From contig NW_006768775.1 of the NCBI RefSeq assembly GCF_000204055.1, positions 1,776,544 to 1,840,543 of the forward strand: DNA of 64,000 bases, in the 5' to 3' direction. The notes under the pieces were generated by a model. It searched no databases, was not told the DNA's origin, and saw nothing but the letters and a program-made list of their open reading frames with translations. The DNA is from Melampsora larici-populina 98AG31. Its lineage: Eukaryota > Basidiomycota > Pucciniomycetes > Pucciniales > Melampsoraceae. The position numbers and the translations under genes are program-made. This document shows, in pieces, positions 23,164 to 34,985 of the stretch. The number at the start of each line of letters is the position of its first letter. Position 1 is the first letter of the stretch.

Positions 23164-24418
23164 ATGTTTCTTCAAGAAGCCTCTCGAAAGCGCAGCGCTG
23201 CTCATGTTGAGGTAAATAATATTATATTCAACCTCAGGCTTTCGATCCCACTAACGTTCTCGCAACTTTTCATTCCGTTGCTTCTAGGACCCGATTCACG
23301 TTCCTAATGCGGCTTCTGGGGTTTACATCAAGCGCCCGCGAATTTCAAGACCCAGAGTCCAACCTCAAGCATTGATGTATAACCAACCACAAATGTTGGT
23401 ATATACCAATGCGGGAATGGCGAGCAGTTCGCAACATCTTGCGGTGGATACCTTCGCTGGCAGACGGAGCGTGTTGGTCCAAACTCCCTATCCAAACTTC
23501 AACGTATGTGATCTTTTTCCCTCATCCTATGAGATCATAATCTAATCTGTTTTGCTCCATCTATCTCGTGATATCTTCTCGACTTCAATGTTTCGTTCAA
23601 CTTTTCATTCCATCGACTATAGAACTCGGGTTACGATCCCAATGCGACCTCCAGGGCTTATGTCCAGCGTGCAAGAATGGGACCGCCTCAACCTCAACAG
23701 CTGATATATACTCAGCCTCAACCGTTGGTATATACCAACAGAGGAGTGATGACGGGGTTCCAATATCTGCCCCCCGCTATGCATGCTGCTATGGGGAGAG
23801 AGGTGGTACATAGAGCATATTCGAATGTCAATGTATGTAGCGAAGCTTCGAATTGTTCCTCGTCAGTCTCTTGGATCAGAATCTAATCGATTTTTCTCAA
23901 TTTATTCCATGTTTACAAACCATTAGGCACAAAGGACATATGCAGAAGTCGAGGCATTCAAGTTGAAGCTGGCATTGGAGTTGTTGATGGGACCTACACC
24001 TATAACTCCTAGCTTGACACACAGAAGTCAATTTAGTCCGACTTCATCTATCTCTTCCGTACCACTGCCAGTCACGCCATCGCCAACCAGACCACCGAAT
24101 CAGACAGCTTTGTCACAAAGTGGATCAAACTTCTCATGGAAATATCATGGAGCAACCCCATTACCACATGTCACTGAGCCAGACACAACTCAGTACTGGT
24201 TGGCAAATGTTTCTGGAGCAAACAGGGAGGGAATGAGGTATCAACAACCATTCCAAGCACCAAATCGTCAGGTACTAAACACTAGACCAAATAACGACGA
24301 AAATCAACAGCTTCTGGATGGTTTACCTCATCTAAAAACTCGACAAGAAAAGGATGAGGACAAGAAGATACTAGATGATCTTCAGGTGTTATTCTCGTCT
24401 TACAAATATCCTCTTTAA
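23164..24418 (+). CDS. Duplicated hypothetical gene, copy A
   Basis: Unrecognised protein of about 321 residues. Four exons with clean GT..AG borders: 23164-23211 (MFLQEASRKRSAAHVE), 23288-23503, 23623-23832 and 23927-24418. Exons 2 and 3 encode similar modules (DPIHVPNAASGVYIKRPRIS versus YDPNATSRAYVQRARM; MLVYTNAG versus PLVYTNRG; ending YPNFN versus YSNVN). The introns before them share a 3' sequence ending near CAACTTTTCATTCC, so exon 3 arose by tandem exon duplication or the reverse. Exon 4 is Pro/Ser/Thr-rich (TPSPTRPPNQTALSQ) and ends with a charged segment (DEDKKILDDLQVLFS). There is no membrane segment or obvious signal peptide from this ATG. An upstream hydrophobic frame beginning near 23041 lacks an ATG and is probably leader sequence. 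Copy B is at 32571-33825. Confidence 0.7.
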
Positions 24419-25708
24419 GTCTCTTGGGAGTTTTTTCTTGTTTTCTTCTTCTGCTGTTGGGTTGAGCTCTGAGTACGATGATGTATAGGTGTTTCAATTC
24501 TTAACTTAACTGTCCTCTTGAATAACTTTTTCTCTGTGTGTCTTTATAGGTTATTTTCTTTTCTGATCTTTCTCCAATTTACTCTACATCATGTTTCTTT
24601 TCTAGCAGTGTATGTGCTCATTGAGTGTAGCAAAAAGTTTTGTTTTGGTCTTTCAATTGTAGATAGCCTTCATCAGATTTTAACATCTTAGTATCATCAG
24701 ATTTTCTTTTGTAAAAATAGGGTATCGAATTAAGATATCCTTCATAAATGTTGGTGTTAAACTGACCAACTCATCACAAAATAGTGTTGTTCTCTTTGCT
24801 TGATCCCAGGCACTGAAACTTGTCAAGCTGGGGTTGATATAAGGCCTTTTGAAATCTTTCTGGATATGGTGGAGATGATCCTGTTGTTCATCTCACACAG
24901 ATGTACTGTCACTGAAGCACTTGACTGTAACACTCATGTGCCCTCCTAGCGTGCCAGGTTCCAGCGCGCCCACCACCTGATGATCATCTTATGGTGAGAG
25001 ATGTGAGTTGAGGAAAAACAGGGGCAAGAGTCAGATGTTGACTGTGCTTTACAACACTTCTCCCAAGTGGTCCTTATGTGGAGGGTTATTGTAGGCTTTG
25101 GGAATTTCTGTTCAAGAAGAAGAACCTAGACAATCTACTTCTACATGACAAGAGTCTTTTTATACTGGTACAACAACTTGGATACTACCACTTCTGCTGA
25201 GACTCACATTGTGTTCATACCACATAGGTTGTGCTCAATTGTTAATTGTGGAAGCATTGTGGAATGCCTCATGCCTCAGCTACCAACAATAAAGTGTAAG
25301 AGGAAGTGAGACTGACATTGAAGATTTTCAAGCAATCTTTGAACTGTAATTCATGATGTATGTTTTGCCTACCAAGAAGCCTTTAGATATACACAAAATA
25401 TTTTCCAATATAAGTATTTTAATTACTTAAAGTTCAATGTCTCCTTTTACAATAACAATTCAATATATGTTCCATGCTTATCCGTCTACAGAGCATTTGA
25501 ATTAGCTGCAAATTGGCTGATTGATTTGATTACTCTGTGATATGTCACAGTCTAAGCAATACTTGATTGATATTCCTTCCAAAATGAATTGGATATTCCA
25601 GCCATACAAATCAAAATCTTATGTATTGAATATTTTCCCCTAAGCATTTTGCAACCTGTGTAACAGGAAACCAACGGACTGTATCCGGAAAAAAACGTGA
25701 GCAATTAC

Positions 25709-25895
25709 AGTCCAGAAAACGTTGTTCAGACCCTTCCAGACCCACTAGATACAGCTGTGGAAATCTTACACAGTGTGAGTGTTTGAATGCCTCCATACAT
25801 ACAATCCAGAAAACATGTTCAGACCTTTCCAGACCCACTGGATAGATCTTTGGGGATCATACACAGTGTAAGTCTTTGAAAGCCTCCACTCACTC
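25709..25895. repeat. 94-bp tandem duplication present only in the left arm
   Basis: Two diverged units start at about 25709 and 25803, sharing CCAGAAAAC, TTCAGACC, TTCCAGACCCACT, ACACAGTGTRAGT and GCCTCCA blocks in order. The corresponding position of the right arm (near 31345-31390) lacks it. Confidence 0.75.
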
Positions 25896-25959
25896 TGAGG
25901 TGCAGCCCCACCAAACACATCTGGAATGCACCACTGAACCTTGAACTGGATTTTTGAAT

Positions 25960-26245
25960 ACATCTGGCAAATATTTTGCTCAGATGTATCTAGTCAAATG
26001 AAATACTTTTGAACAAAGCACAGTCCACTCAGATACATCTGGTGCACTGCTCACAGATTTGTTGAGCAGATCACGCTGACTATTAGTAGACTCTTGATGG
26101 GTCATATATTGGGAGTATACACTACACCAGATATATCTGGGAAATCCATACTTCCAGATAGATCTTAACACTCACACTTGTGCACCACATCTCAATATTA
26201 CCCACACTTTGAAACAAAGCAGTCCACCCAGATGCATCTGGTGTG
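25960..26245. repeat. Cluster of CAGATNNATCTG palindromes, left side
   Basis: Variants include CAGATACATCTGG near 26028, CCAGATATATCTGG near 26129, CCAGATAGATCT near 26154 and CCAGATGCATCTGG near 26228. A segment of about 60 bp around the first is repeated about 200 bp later (ACAAAGC..AGTCCAC..CAGATRCATCTGGTG..CTG). Matching sites lie at 31205-31275. The position at the inner ends of the duplication arms, flanking the KDZ relic, suggests transposon subterminal sites. Confidence 0.6.
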
Positions 26246-27470
26246 CTGCTAACTGATATGTTGACCAGATCAGAAGATGTGCTACTTGATACATTGCAGT
26301 TCACTCATGTACTAACGCACATCAAAACAATTATCAAGTTGCATTATATTCAAGCAGAGGTAAAACAAGACAAAATCACAAATAACAAGAAAGGAAAGAG
26401 AAAATAAAGGAAGATATAATTTGTTAGATATAATCTTTCTGTCAAGTTTATATTTTTTTTGGAAAGTTTTTTCTAAAGGTCATCTCAAGAAGAAGAGGAT
26501 GAAGAAAGAGATTTTTTTGGCAAGTATTTTTCCAAATCTCATTCAAGACAATAGAGAGAAATAACAAAGAAAGATATGTATAACTAATCTTTCTCTGAAA
26601 GATTGGTTTTATAAAGTTGTGTATAATAATATTTGTTGATCAAACCCAGAAGTTCCACTGTTAATAATTGCTGTTGGCAATGTCATCATCATTAAGATCA
26701 CCCAGCTTTGTGGCATCCTCTTTTTCTGTTTCTCATTGTTTATCTTCACTTACTTCTTGCTTTTGACTCAATTTTACTTGCACGCTTTCCCTTACCTTTG
26801 GACTTTTTGGGAGCCTGATCACCTTCACCTTGATTTACTCTTCCCACACCCTCCAAAAGCTCCAGATGGAAGTGATTACTTTCCAATTCATCCATACACT
26901 CCTGTATTTGCACCTTGTGGATTGCCTGATAACCAACCTTCAAATTCTCAGCACTCATTTTTGATTGTGAGTCCTGCACAATTTGGGCAGGGACCTTGCG
27001 TTTGACAAGACCCGGTATAGGGTCAACTTTTAGAGGAAAACCATTTCCTTGTGTTGGATGATAGCCAAGTACCTCAGCTATACTGGCGGTGAGAGGATTT
27101 TAGTGCATCCAAACAAATTATACTCACATTTAATCAAGCTCAAAAATTACCAAGTTGCACATTTGAAGCAAGTGCAAGCTCAATTTTTAATATATTGCTA
27201 GGTTTTTGTAGTCGAGCTGAGGAACCCTTTGCCTTCTTTTCATTCTTGTGGTGATTAGAGATGGCCGTGATTAGATATGGCCTTGTTCATAGACTCTCCC
27301 TGGGCAACAGTTGCAAAGACAGGTGAGAGACCTATTTCACAATTGACCCATTTGGTGATAGATGGTACGGAGGTGTATTATTGAGTCCATCCAGGAGCAC
27401 TATCTTTTGTTCAAGCGTGGGCACTTGAAACCAGAAGGATATACTTGGATTTTGGTTGATGTCCATTGCA
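26246..27470. other. Relic DNA in the centre of the inverted duplication
   Basis: A minus-strand frame at 26979-26746 encodes a charged, lysine-rich tail (APKKSKGKGKRASKIES) that could be the end of an unrecognised transposon accessory gene. Otherwise no exon structure is evident. Confidence 0.3.
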
Positions 27471-27479
27471 GGCAAGCTA

Positions 27480-27885
27480 GCAGGCTCAAGATCACATCAA
27501 CATCCGGCCTCAGCACAGTACAGCACAGAATGCGCTAAACTGCACTGCACCAAAAAAATTGAAAATTGTCTAACCCACTGCGCAGCGCTGGTGACCCAAA
27601 CTCTGGGAGGTCCCTGTGATGCGCTCCAGTGCAGGTGAGCCCAGTGCAGTTCAGTGCAACACACTGTGCAAAAAAACTGCGTTTTTTTGCGCATGACAAG
27701 CCCATATCTTTAATCTCCCAAAGCAGAACATATGCAGGCTACTCCAAACCACTGCACGGTGAAAATGTGCAGTGGCCAAAAACCAAAAGGTGCCTCCACT
27801 GGTAATTGGCACAGTGACCAAATTGCCAAAACCCCTGCGCTGAGCCACAGTGCAAGATGTGCCTTGCATTCTGTGCTGCAAGCTG
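27480..27885. repeat. Cluster of CACTGCA/TGCAGTG motifs
   Basis: About 400 bp unusually rich in CACTGCA, CAGTGCA and CACAGTGC in both orientations, more GC-rich than its flanks. It includes a small perfect stem (GCAAAAAAAC / GTTTTTTTGC near 27668-27690). This resembles a subterminal repeat field of a DNA transposon; which element is unclear. Confidence 0.5.
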
Positions 27886-28689
27886 GGTGTTGATCACTTG
27901 AAAAATGATAATTTGAGGAAATGTGAAATTTGATCAAAAGACAAAATGGGAAAAACAGAAAATGTGGCAGAGCAGGATATGGATGATGACCACTTACAAG
28001 TTTACCAAGTCGTTGAACACTCCTCAGAGTGTTTATTGTCATCTTTTCTGGAGCTTGAGTGGCCTTCAAACTGTAAGACATTGTCATGTGCAACCAGATT
28101 TTCATAAATTGGGCAATATTTTGCTTCTTTGTCCACAGTGAGTGAAGGAATCTGGGGTGATCCATCTGCTTGAGGTTTGTGGTCAAACGGAAAATTAAGA
28201 TTGAAATTCCTGCCAACACAAGAAGTATTCATTGTTAAATACTGCATGTTGTTCATCATTGTAAACTTCAGTCCATATCTTGCCAAATCTCAAAGTATGT
28301 ATCATGTACCTGGAATGTATATGTATGTATTCCCAGATGGATCTGAGAGACCAAGATCAAATGGATCCAGAGAGTCCCACCTCTGGCCTCTGGATATTGA
28401 CTATCATGACACAGAATGAACTGTACACCACAGCTGCTTGTAGATAGAGTTACCTGCATCTGAGAGCTCTTGAAAACACTATACACACAAGGTCCCCACC
28501 CCTTTTCCTATTCCTACACAAGTTCTCACCAAGCTTCTGCGAACTCCCAATATCCTTGTGATAGCCTCCTCACACCTCACCCAACCCAAGTCTACAATCC
28601 AAACACACAACTACTCTGACTCATGCATACATGGCACAGGGCATCCTCATCCCAAATTTCTCAACTTTCCTGATATCACCTCTCATCAT

Positions 28690-31040
28690 CTCATCCAAAC
28701 ATGAGCCAAACCTGCAAGAGAGTCTGGTCAAATACATCAAACACCAAAAACAAACAATGTTCATGTATGAAGAGAGATCCATCTGATCCAATCAAACTTT
28801 GGCTGAAGAGAAGGAAAAAACCAGAAGACTACTTAGTGGGCAATCAATTTAGGAAGCCAATGAACATATTGATTATCAACTTGAAAATGAAGTTGATCCA
28901 GATGAATTCATTCCTTATCATGAGACTCATATGTTTGATGCTCCATTTCCTGGTGAAGAATCATTGGATGACAATGACAACATGGCAATCAAAATGTTTT
29001 GGAAGAGACATTGAGAAGAAAGATACGCTCAAGCATGGGAACGTCTTTGCCAAAAGTGGGAAGCTCTTGCAAATAAAATTGCCACCACTTACCTTCACTC
29101 CCAATTCCTGACCTCCAACTGGACTGCAGAATACTCATACTTAGACTGTCTTAGTCCACATTTCCAGTGTTTGGAAAGCGCTTATTATCATCACAACTGG
29201 AATCTCATTGACGTACTCAGTGAGTAGTAACTCATCAACTCATCACAATGTTCATACCAAAGAAGCTCATCATTCAGACATCCTCAAGGGCAACTTTCAT
29301 CAAGGCCAGTGAGGTTCTGCCGGTGTATCCCTGAAGCTATTCAACTTATATATCAAGGATACCTCCCAGCTTTGCCACATCAGCCTCACATCAGCCTTCA
29401 CAATCCCCCTCATACAGCTATTTCACCACATCTGGGAAACTTCTGTTTCATTGGCAAAGGGCTTCATCAAAGGCCTTTCAAACTTTCTTGATGATCAATC
29501 ATTGACCCCAGTCGAGGCTTGTGGTAGTGTTGATAACAATTGCCATAACCTTAAACAACCTTTCTCTAGTACAACACACCTCTACAGCCAAATCCTGATG
29601 ATTTTCAAGGAGGTTCTTCAACATGGCCTCCAGTTTACAAAATTCAAAACATGGGCCACCAAGTGTAGTCAATGCATTGGACTGGCAAAGGATGAGATCA
29701 AGGGGAGTGAAAGGGAGGCCGTTTAAATTATTTGTATGGATGGCAATTTCCAGCACAAACACAGCAAGCTTGCCAGTAAAGACACACCAGAAGAAAGAAA
29801 CTAGCCCAAAATTTTTGTTTGAGCCTCTCAAATGGCTGAAGAACAGAATCCCACCAATTCTAAATCCAATGCAAACAGTGTAAGAGTTTCAAACCTCTCA
29901 AATGTAGATGTTGCTTTCACAGACTGATGCACAAATCCCAGGATACATGTTCTGATGCACACAAAGTTGCAAATGATACCCAAAGTTCATCACCATGGGA
30001 CAAGTGTGATTACCCCAGCTTGTTTGCATCTGCTTTTCAACACAATTTCCCACTGCTGCTTGCCAATATATATCAAAGTGGCAAAAAGTAAGCAACATTT
30101 TGTTTCTGTCTTTTCTTGTTTGTTTGATGTCTTCAAGTTGCTTGCTTTGGATTTTTGGCCAGGATGTATTATCCAATTATGCTGTTACAGACACTTTTAG
30201 ACAAATTTCCCCCGGAGAAGCAATTTGACATCTTATACAACATTGGATGCCACCTTGACAAACATATCAAACAGGTAAGTCATGCACACAAGTCCTGTAA
30301 AGCCATATTTTGCTGACTTCAATTACACTACAGCATAAACTTTCACATGAACATCAAGACAGGATTCAGCTGGGCATGTCTGTGATTCACACATATGTCC
30401 ATTCCTGGATGTGCCAACTGTTCTATAACCCCCTATTCCTTGAGGACTGGGGATTATCTGATGGGGAAGGACTCATGCATATATACATATGGTGTGATCT
30501 CAGTCCTACCATTGCAAATTTGCGGACTCCAACCCAATCACATTGGCTTCAAACGATTTCCGTGTGATGCAATTATCTGACCTTTTGATGTCAATTGGCT
30601 ACTGGCATTGGCACATGGCTTCTACAGTGATTTAAACATACTGACAACTATTCTAGAATCACAACAAAAGCTGAATGAGTTATGTTCAAAGGCAAATCAT
30701 ATCAAGAAGGCTCCAAATATAATATTGATCTCTTTGGTGAGCAGTGGAGTTTGAAAGGAACAGGTAATATAGCACTGTTCAAAGATATCAAGACTTGGCA
30801 AAGACTTGAGTTGGGCAGGATATTGTGCCTTGAGGATCTCAAGTTCAAGACATGGTATTTGTCTCAACTCAATAACAAGCAATCTTTTTACTGAGATTAC
30901 TTTTTTAACTAGGACTGACATTGACAACACCTTTGATTGAGATGACGGATTTGATTGCCTTCATCACCTCAAAGATATTGCAAAGGAGATTTTGAAACAG
31001 CATCAGATTGGCATCTTGGACATGTTGAAAACTCTTTCAG
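28690..31040 (+). pseudogene. Decayed KDZ transposase
   Basis: KDZ (Kyakuja-Dileera-Zisupton) transposases are DNA-transposon enzymes frequent in basidiomycetes. Recognisable blocks in order: an acidic N-terminal part (LENEVDPDEFIPYHETHMFD) near 28870-28940; YAQAWERLCQKWEALANKIA near 29020-29080; the signature CRCIPEAIQLIYQGYLPALP near 29320-29380; WAT/CxxC-like SQCIGLAKDE near 29670; CHLDKHIKQ near 30245-30275; and SVIHTYVHSWMCQLFYNP with DWGLSDGEGL near 30380-30475. The blocks are in different frames. An in-frame TGA sits in the N-terminal part near 29012, and several joins cannot be made with GT..AG introns, so I regard it as inactive. It lies at the centre of the large inverted duplication. 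Confidence 0.75.
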
Positions 31041-31199
31041 TAAGTAATTTCACACAAATAATAAGTCAATCAATACAAGCAGCTCAACAAGCATGATTAC
31101 GTCTTTACATCTACAGAGCAAGGTGAAGACTTGCTACTGAAAGTATCCAAATGTATGACCTAGCAGAAGTCTACTAATAGTTGGACTGATCTGGTCAAT

Positions 31200-31280
31200 A
31201 GATCTGCAAGCAGTGCACCAGATGCATCTGGGTGGACTGTGCCTTGAAAAGTAGGTCATCTGGCTGGATACATCTGAGCA
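31200..31280. repeat. Cluster of CAGATNNATCTG palindromes, right side
   Basis: CCAGATGCATCTGG near 31208 and GGATACATCTGAG near 31260 mirror the left cluster at 25960-26245. Confidence 0.55.
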
Positions 31281-32570
31281 TCATTTTTGTCAGACATCTG
31301 CTTGCCAGATGCATTCAAATATGCAGTCCAAGGGGGACTGTATCCAGCATCATTGCTTGTGTCTTTTCCAGATAAAGTATGTTGATTTCCTGTGACACAG
31401 AAAATGCTTAGGGGACAATATTCAATACCTGGGATTTTGATTTGTATGGCTGGAATACTCGAATCATTTTGAAAGGGAAATAAATTAGGAATTATTTAGA
31501 CATATCACAGAGTAATTAAATCCATCAGTTGATTTGCAGCTAAATCAAATGCTCTGTAGAGGGATGAGTATGGAACATATATTGAATTGGTATTGGAAAA
31601 TGAGACATGAAAGATTCAGTGATCAAGGTATTGAAACATAATTTTGTGTAGATCTATCTGCGTAAGCAAAACTTGAATCATAAATTACAGTTCAGAAACT
31701 GTTTTAAAGTCTTCAATGTCAGTTTCACTTCCTCTTGCACTATAACATTGTAGCTGAGGTGTGAGGCATTCCACAACAATGATATTCCATGATTGAGCAT
31801 GACCTATGTGGTATAAACACAATGTGAGCCTTAGCAGAAGTGTCAGGATTATACCACAAGATAAATATCCTTGTCATGTAGAAGTAGATTTTCCAGGTTC
31901 TTCTTCTTGTGAAGAAATTCTCAAAGCCTACAATAACCCTCCACGAAAGAACCACTTGGGACATCCGTTGTAAAGTGCAGTCAACAGGTGACTCTTGGCT
32001 CTGTATTTCAGGATGATCATCAGGTGGTGGGCGCGACGGAACCTGGCATGTCAGGAGTGCACATGAGTGTTACAGTCAAGTGCTTCAGTGACAGTACAAT
32101 TGGTGGAGATGGTCAACAGGATCATCTCCATCATATCCCGAATGATTTTAGCGGGTCTTAGATCAACCCAAGCTTGACCTGTTTCAGTGCATGAGATCAA
32201 CCAAAGAGAATAACACTATCATGTGATGAGTTGGTCAACTTGTTACCAATAATTATGAAGGATATCTTAATGCAATACCCTATCTTTACGAAAAAAAACT
32301 GATACAACTGAAATGTAAAATTCTAATAAAGGCCTACAATTGAAAAACTAAAACAAAACTTTTTGCTACATTGACTGATCACATAAACTGCTAGAAAAGA
32401 AACATGATGTAGAGTTGATTGGAAAAAGATCAGAAAAGAAAATAACTAAAAAAAGAAAACAGAGAAAAATTTATTCAAGAGGACCGTTCAATTAAGATTC
32501 AAAACACCTATACACTCAGACCTCAAACTAATAGCAGAAGAAGAAACCAAGAAGAAAACTAACAAGAGAC

Positions 32571-33825
32571 TTAGAGAGGATGGTTGTAATACGAGAATAA
32601 CACCTGAAGATCATCTAGTATCTTCTTGTCCTCATCCTGTTCTTGTTGAGTTTTTAGATGAGGTAAACCACCCAGAAGCTGTTGATTTTCGTCTTTATTT
32701 GGTCTAGTGACCAGTACCTGACGAGTTGGTGCTTGGAATGGTTGTTGATACCTCATTCCCTCCCTGTTTGCTCCAGAAACATTTGCCAACCAGTACTGAG
32801 TTGTATCTGGCCCAGTGACATGTGACAATGGGGTTGCTCCATGATACCCCCATGAGAAGTTTGATCCCCTTTGTGACAAAGCTGTCTGATTCGGTGGTCT
32901 GGTTGGAGATGGCGTGACTGGCAGTGGTACGGAAGAGATAGATGAAGTCGGACTAAGTTGACTTCTGTGCGTCATGTTAGGAGTCATAGGTGTAGGTCCC
33001 ATCAACAACTCCAATGCCAGCTTCAACTTGAATGCCTCGACTTCTGCATATGTCCTTTGTGCCTAATGGTTTGTAAACATGGAATGAATTGAGAAAAATC
33101 GATTAGATTCTGATCCAAGAGACTGACGAGAAACATTCCAAAGATTGGCTGCATACATTGACATTCGGACATGGCCTAGGTACCACCTCTCTCCCAATAC
33201 CAGCATGCATAGCGGGGGGCAGATATTGGAACCCCGCCATCACCCCTCTGTTGGTATATACCAACGGTTGAGGCTGAGTATATATCAGCTGTCGAGGTTG
33301 AGGCGGTCCCATTCTTGCACGCTGGACATAAGCCCTGGAGGTCGCATTGGGATCGTAACCCGAGTTCTATAGTCGATGGAATGAAAAGTTGAACGAAACA
33401 TTGAAGTCGAGAAGATATCACGAGATAGATGGAGCAAAACAGATTAGATTATGATCTCATAGGATGAGGGAAAAAGATCACATACGTTGAAGTTTGGATA
33501 GGGAGTTTGGACCAACACGCTCCGTCTGCCAGCGAAGGTATCCACCGCAAGATGTTGCGAACTGCTCGCCATTCCCGCATTGGTATATACCAACATTTGT
33601 GGTTGGTTATACATCAATGCTTGAGGTTGGACTCTGGGTCTTGAAATTCGCGGGCGCTTGATGTAAACCCCAGAAGCCGCATTAGGAACGTGAATCGGGT
33701 CCTAGAAGCAACGGAATGAAAAGTTGCGAGAACGTTAGTGGGATCGAAAGCCTGAGGTTGAATATAATATTATTTACCTCAACATGAGCAGCGCTGCGCT
33801 TTCGAGAGGCTTCTTGAAGAAACAT
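32571..33825 (-). CDS. Duplicated hypothetical gene, copy B
   Basis: Inverted copy of the gene at 23164-24418, with the same four-exon structure and intact splice signals (for example GTATGCAG after exon 3). Exon 1 is identical in protein; exons 2 and 3 differ little. Exon 4 differs from copy A at about 17 amino-acid-changing codons (including KYH to GYH and the last residues SYNHPL for SSYKYPL) but only about four silent ones. Both copies are open throughout, so both may be expressed. Function unknown. Confidence 0.7.
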
Positions 33826-34985
33826 AGTTGAGAGAGAATTGGTTTGAGTTTGGTGTGTTGATAAGTAAAAACCAAGAATGATAATCAAGAAATGTGCGGT
33901 AAAGGTTAGTGGCAATAGATGTCTAAGGAAGAAGAAGAAAGTGAACAATTCGTCCGACAGAGGTCATTTCTTATACCCCAAATTCTGACAAAAAGTTGAT
34001 GGTCGACATCGAAATCCCCAAGATATGCCACATGATCCAGGTTCCTGATTATCGTCACAATGGATGGATGTCTTTATAAGACGGTTGAAGGAGATGGCTT
34101 GAAATCCCTTGAAAAGTAGAATCTTGTAACAATAATTACAATTCCATCTCTAAGATCGAAGATACTCAAATGACCCATATTGAACACGCGGCAAGGAATT
34201 GATAAACGGTTTACTCAGTGCCTGATCCTGACACGTCAAACTTGCATCTCGAGGTTTGCTCTGGCAATGCGAAAAAAAATTCGTTTCAATAGGATTCCTT
34301 TGACAACGAGCATTGCAGTGAAGTTTGATCGTATCATTTTGTAATCCCAAAGGGATGATATTATCCTCACAATCTTTTGATTTTGTTGATATTTTTAAAG
34401 CTTTTAACCCTCGACAAAGAGGGTACAAGAAAAGGTCAACTTGGCATGGAGTTGATACGTTATGAAATTTTCAAATGATCCTAATGCTTCACGCAAACCA
34501 ATTAATATCAATTTGTATCCTTGAATATAAAAAAAAACTCCAGAGCCCCCTTCTCAAAAAGTAAATAAAGATACCCCGGGCCCACGTAAAGAATTTGTTA
34601 ATCAAAATGATGGAAATATCTTGAATGCTTACCACATAATTGATATATGCTTGAATGTCTTGTTCCTTGCTATTTTTTCCAAAAGGTTTCAAAACATTAC
34701 ATCTTCATCACCACTTTCAAACCCAACTTCCTCAATACATCTTAACCGAAAAACATACACACAAAGAATGCCAAATATTTCACCCCAAAAAAACAAAGAC
34801 TATGCGCCATACTCAGAATCATGGTTTCTTCATACCTGTTTCAATTGATTTAGCAATTGCTTTATCTTCAACTAATTATCTGACTCTTTCTTCCTGTTGA
34901 TCGGCATCATTCATGCTATAAAAACGAAAAAATATTCACACTCATCTCAATGAACCAATCCAATCCATCTAGGAAAACACTTACT

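Larger units (their letters stand above)
22028..26105. repeat. Left arm of a large inverted duplication
   Basis: This segment aligns in reverse orientation with 31140-34985. Nearly identical stretches include the gene at 23164-24418 and its upstream 300 bp. Similarity is weaker but collinear at the outer end (ATCAACAGG, AATTGATT.. blocks near 22100-22420) and inner end (GTGGAGGGTTATTGTAGGC near 25078; TATTAGTAGACT near 26081). Outside 22028 and 34985 similarity stops abruptly. The arms enclose a KDZ transposase relic. Confidence 0.88.
31140..34985. repeat. Right arm of the large inverted duplication
   Basis: Reverse-complement partner of 22028-26105. It lacks the about 94-bp tandem repeat at 25709-25895 in the left arm and differs by small indels, but keeps an intact second gene copy at 32571-33825. 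Confidence 0.88.

Noticed and set aside
23041..23307. Hydrophobic frame MFTFFFFLRHLLPLTF as a signal peptide of gene copy A (and its mirror at 33682-33948)
   Set aside because: It has no ATG at its start (TTG) and reads through a clear donor site. The exon structure fits the ATG at 23164.
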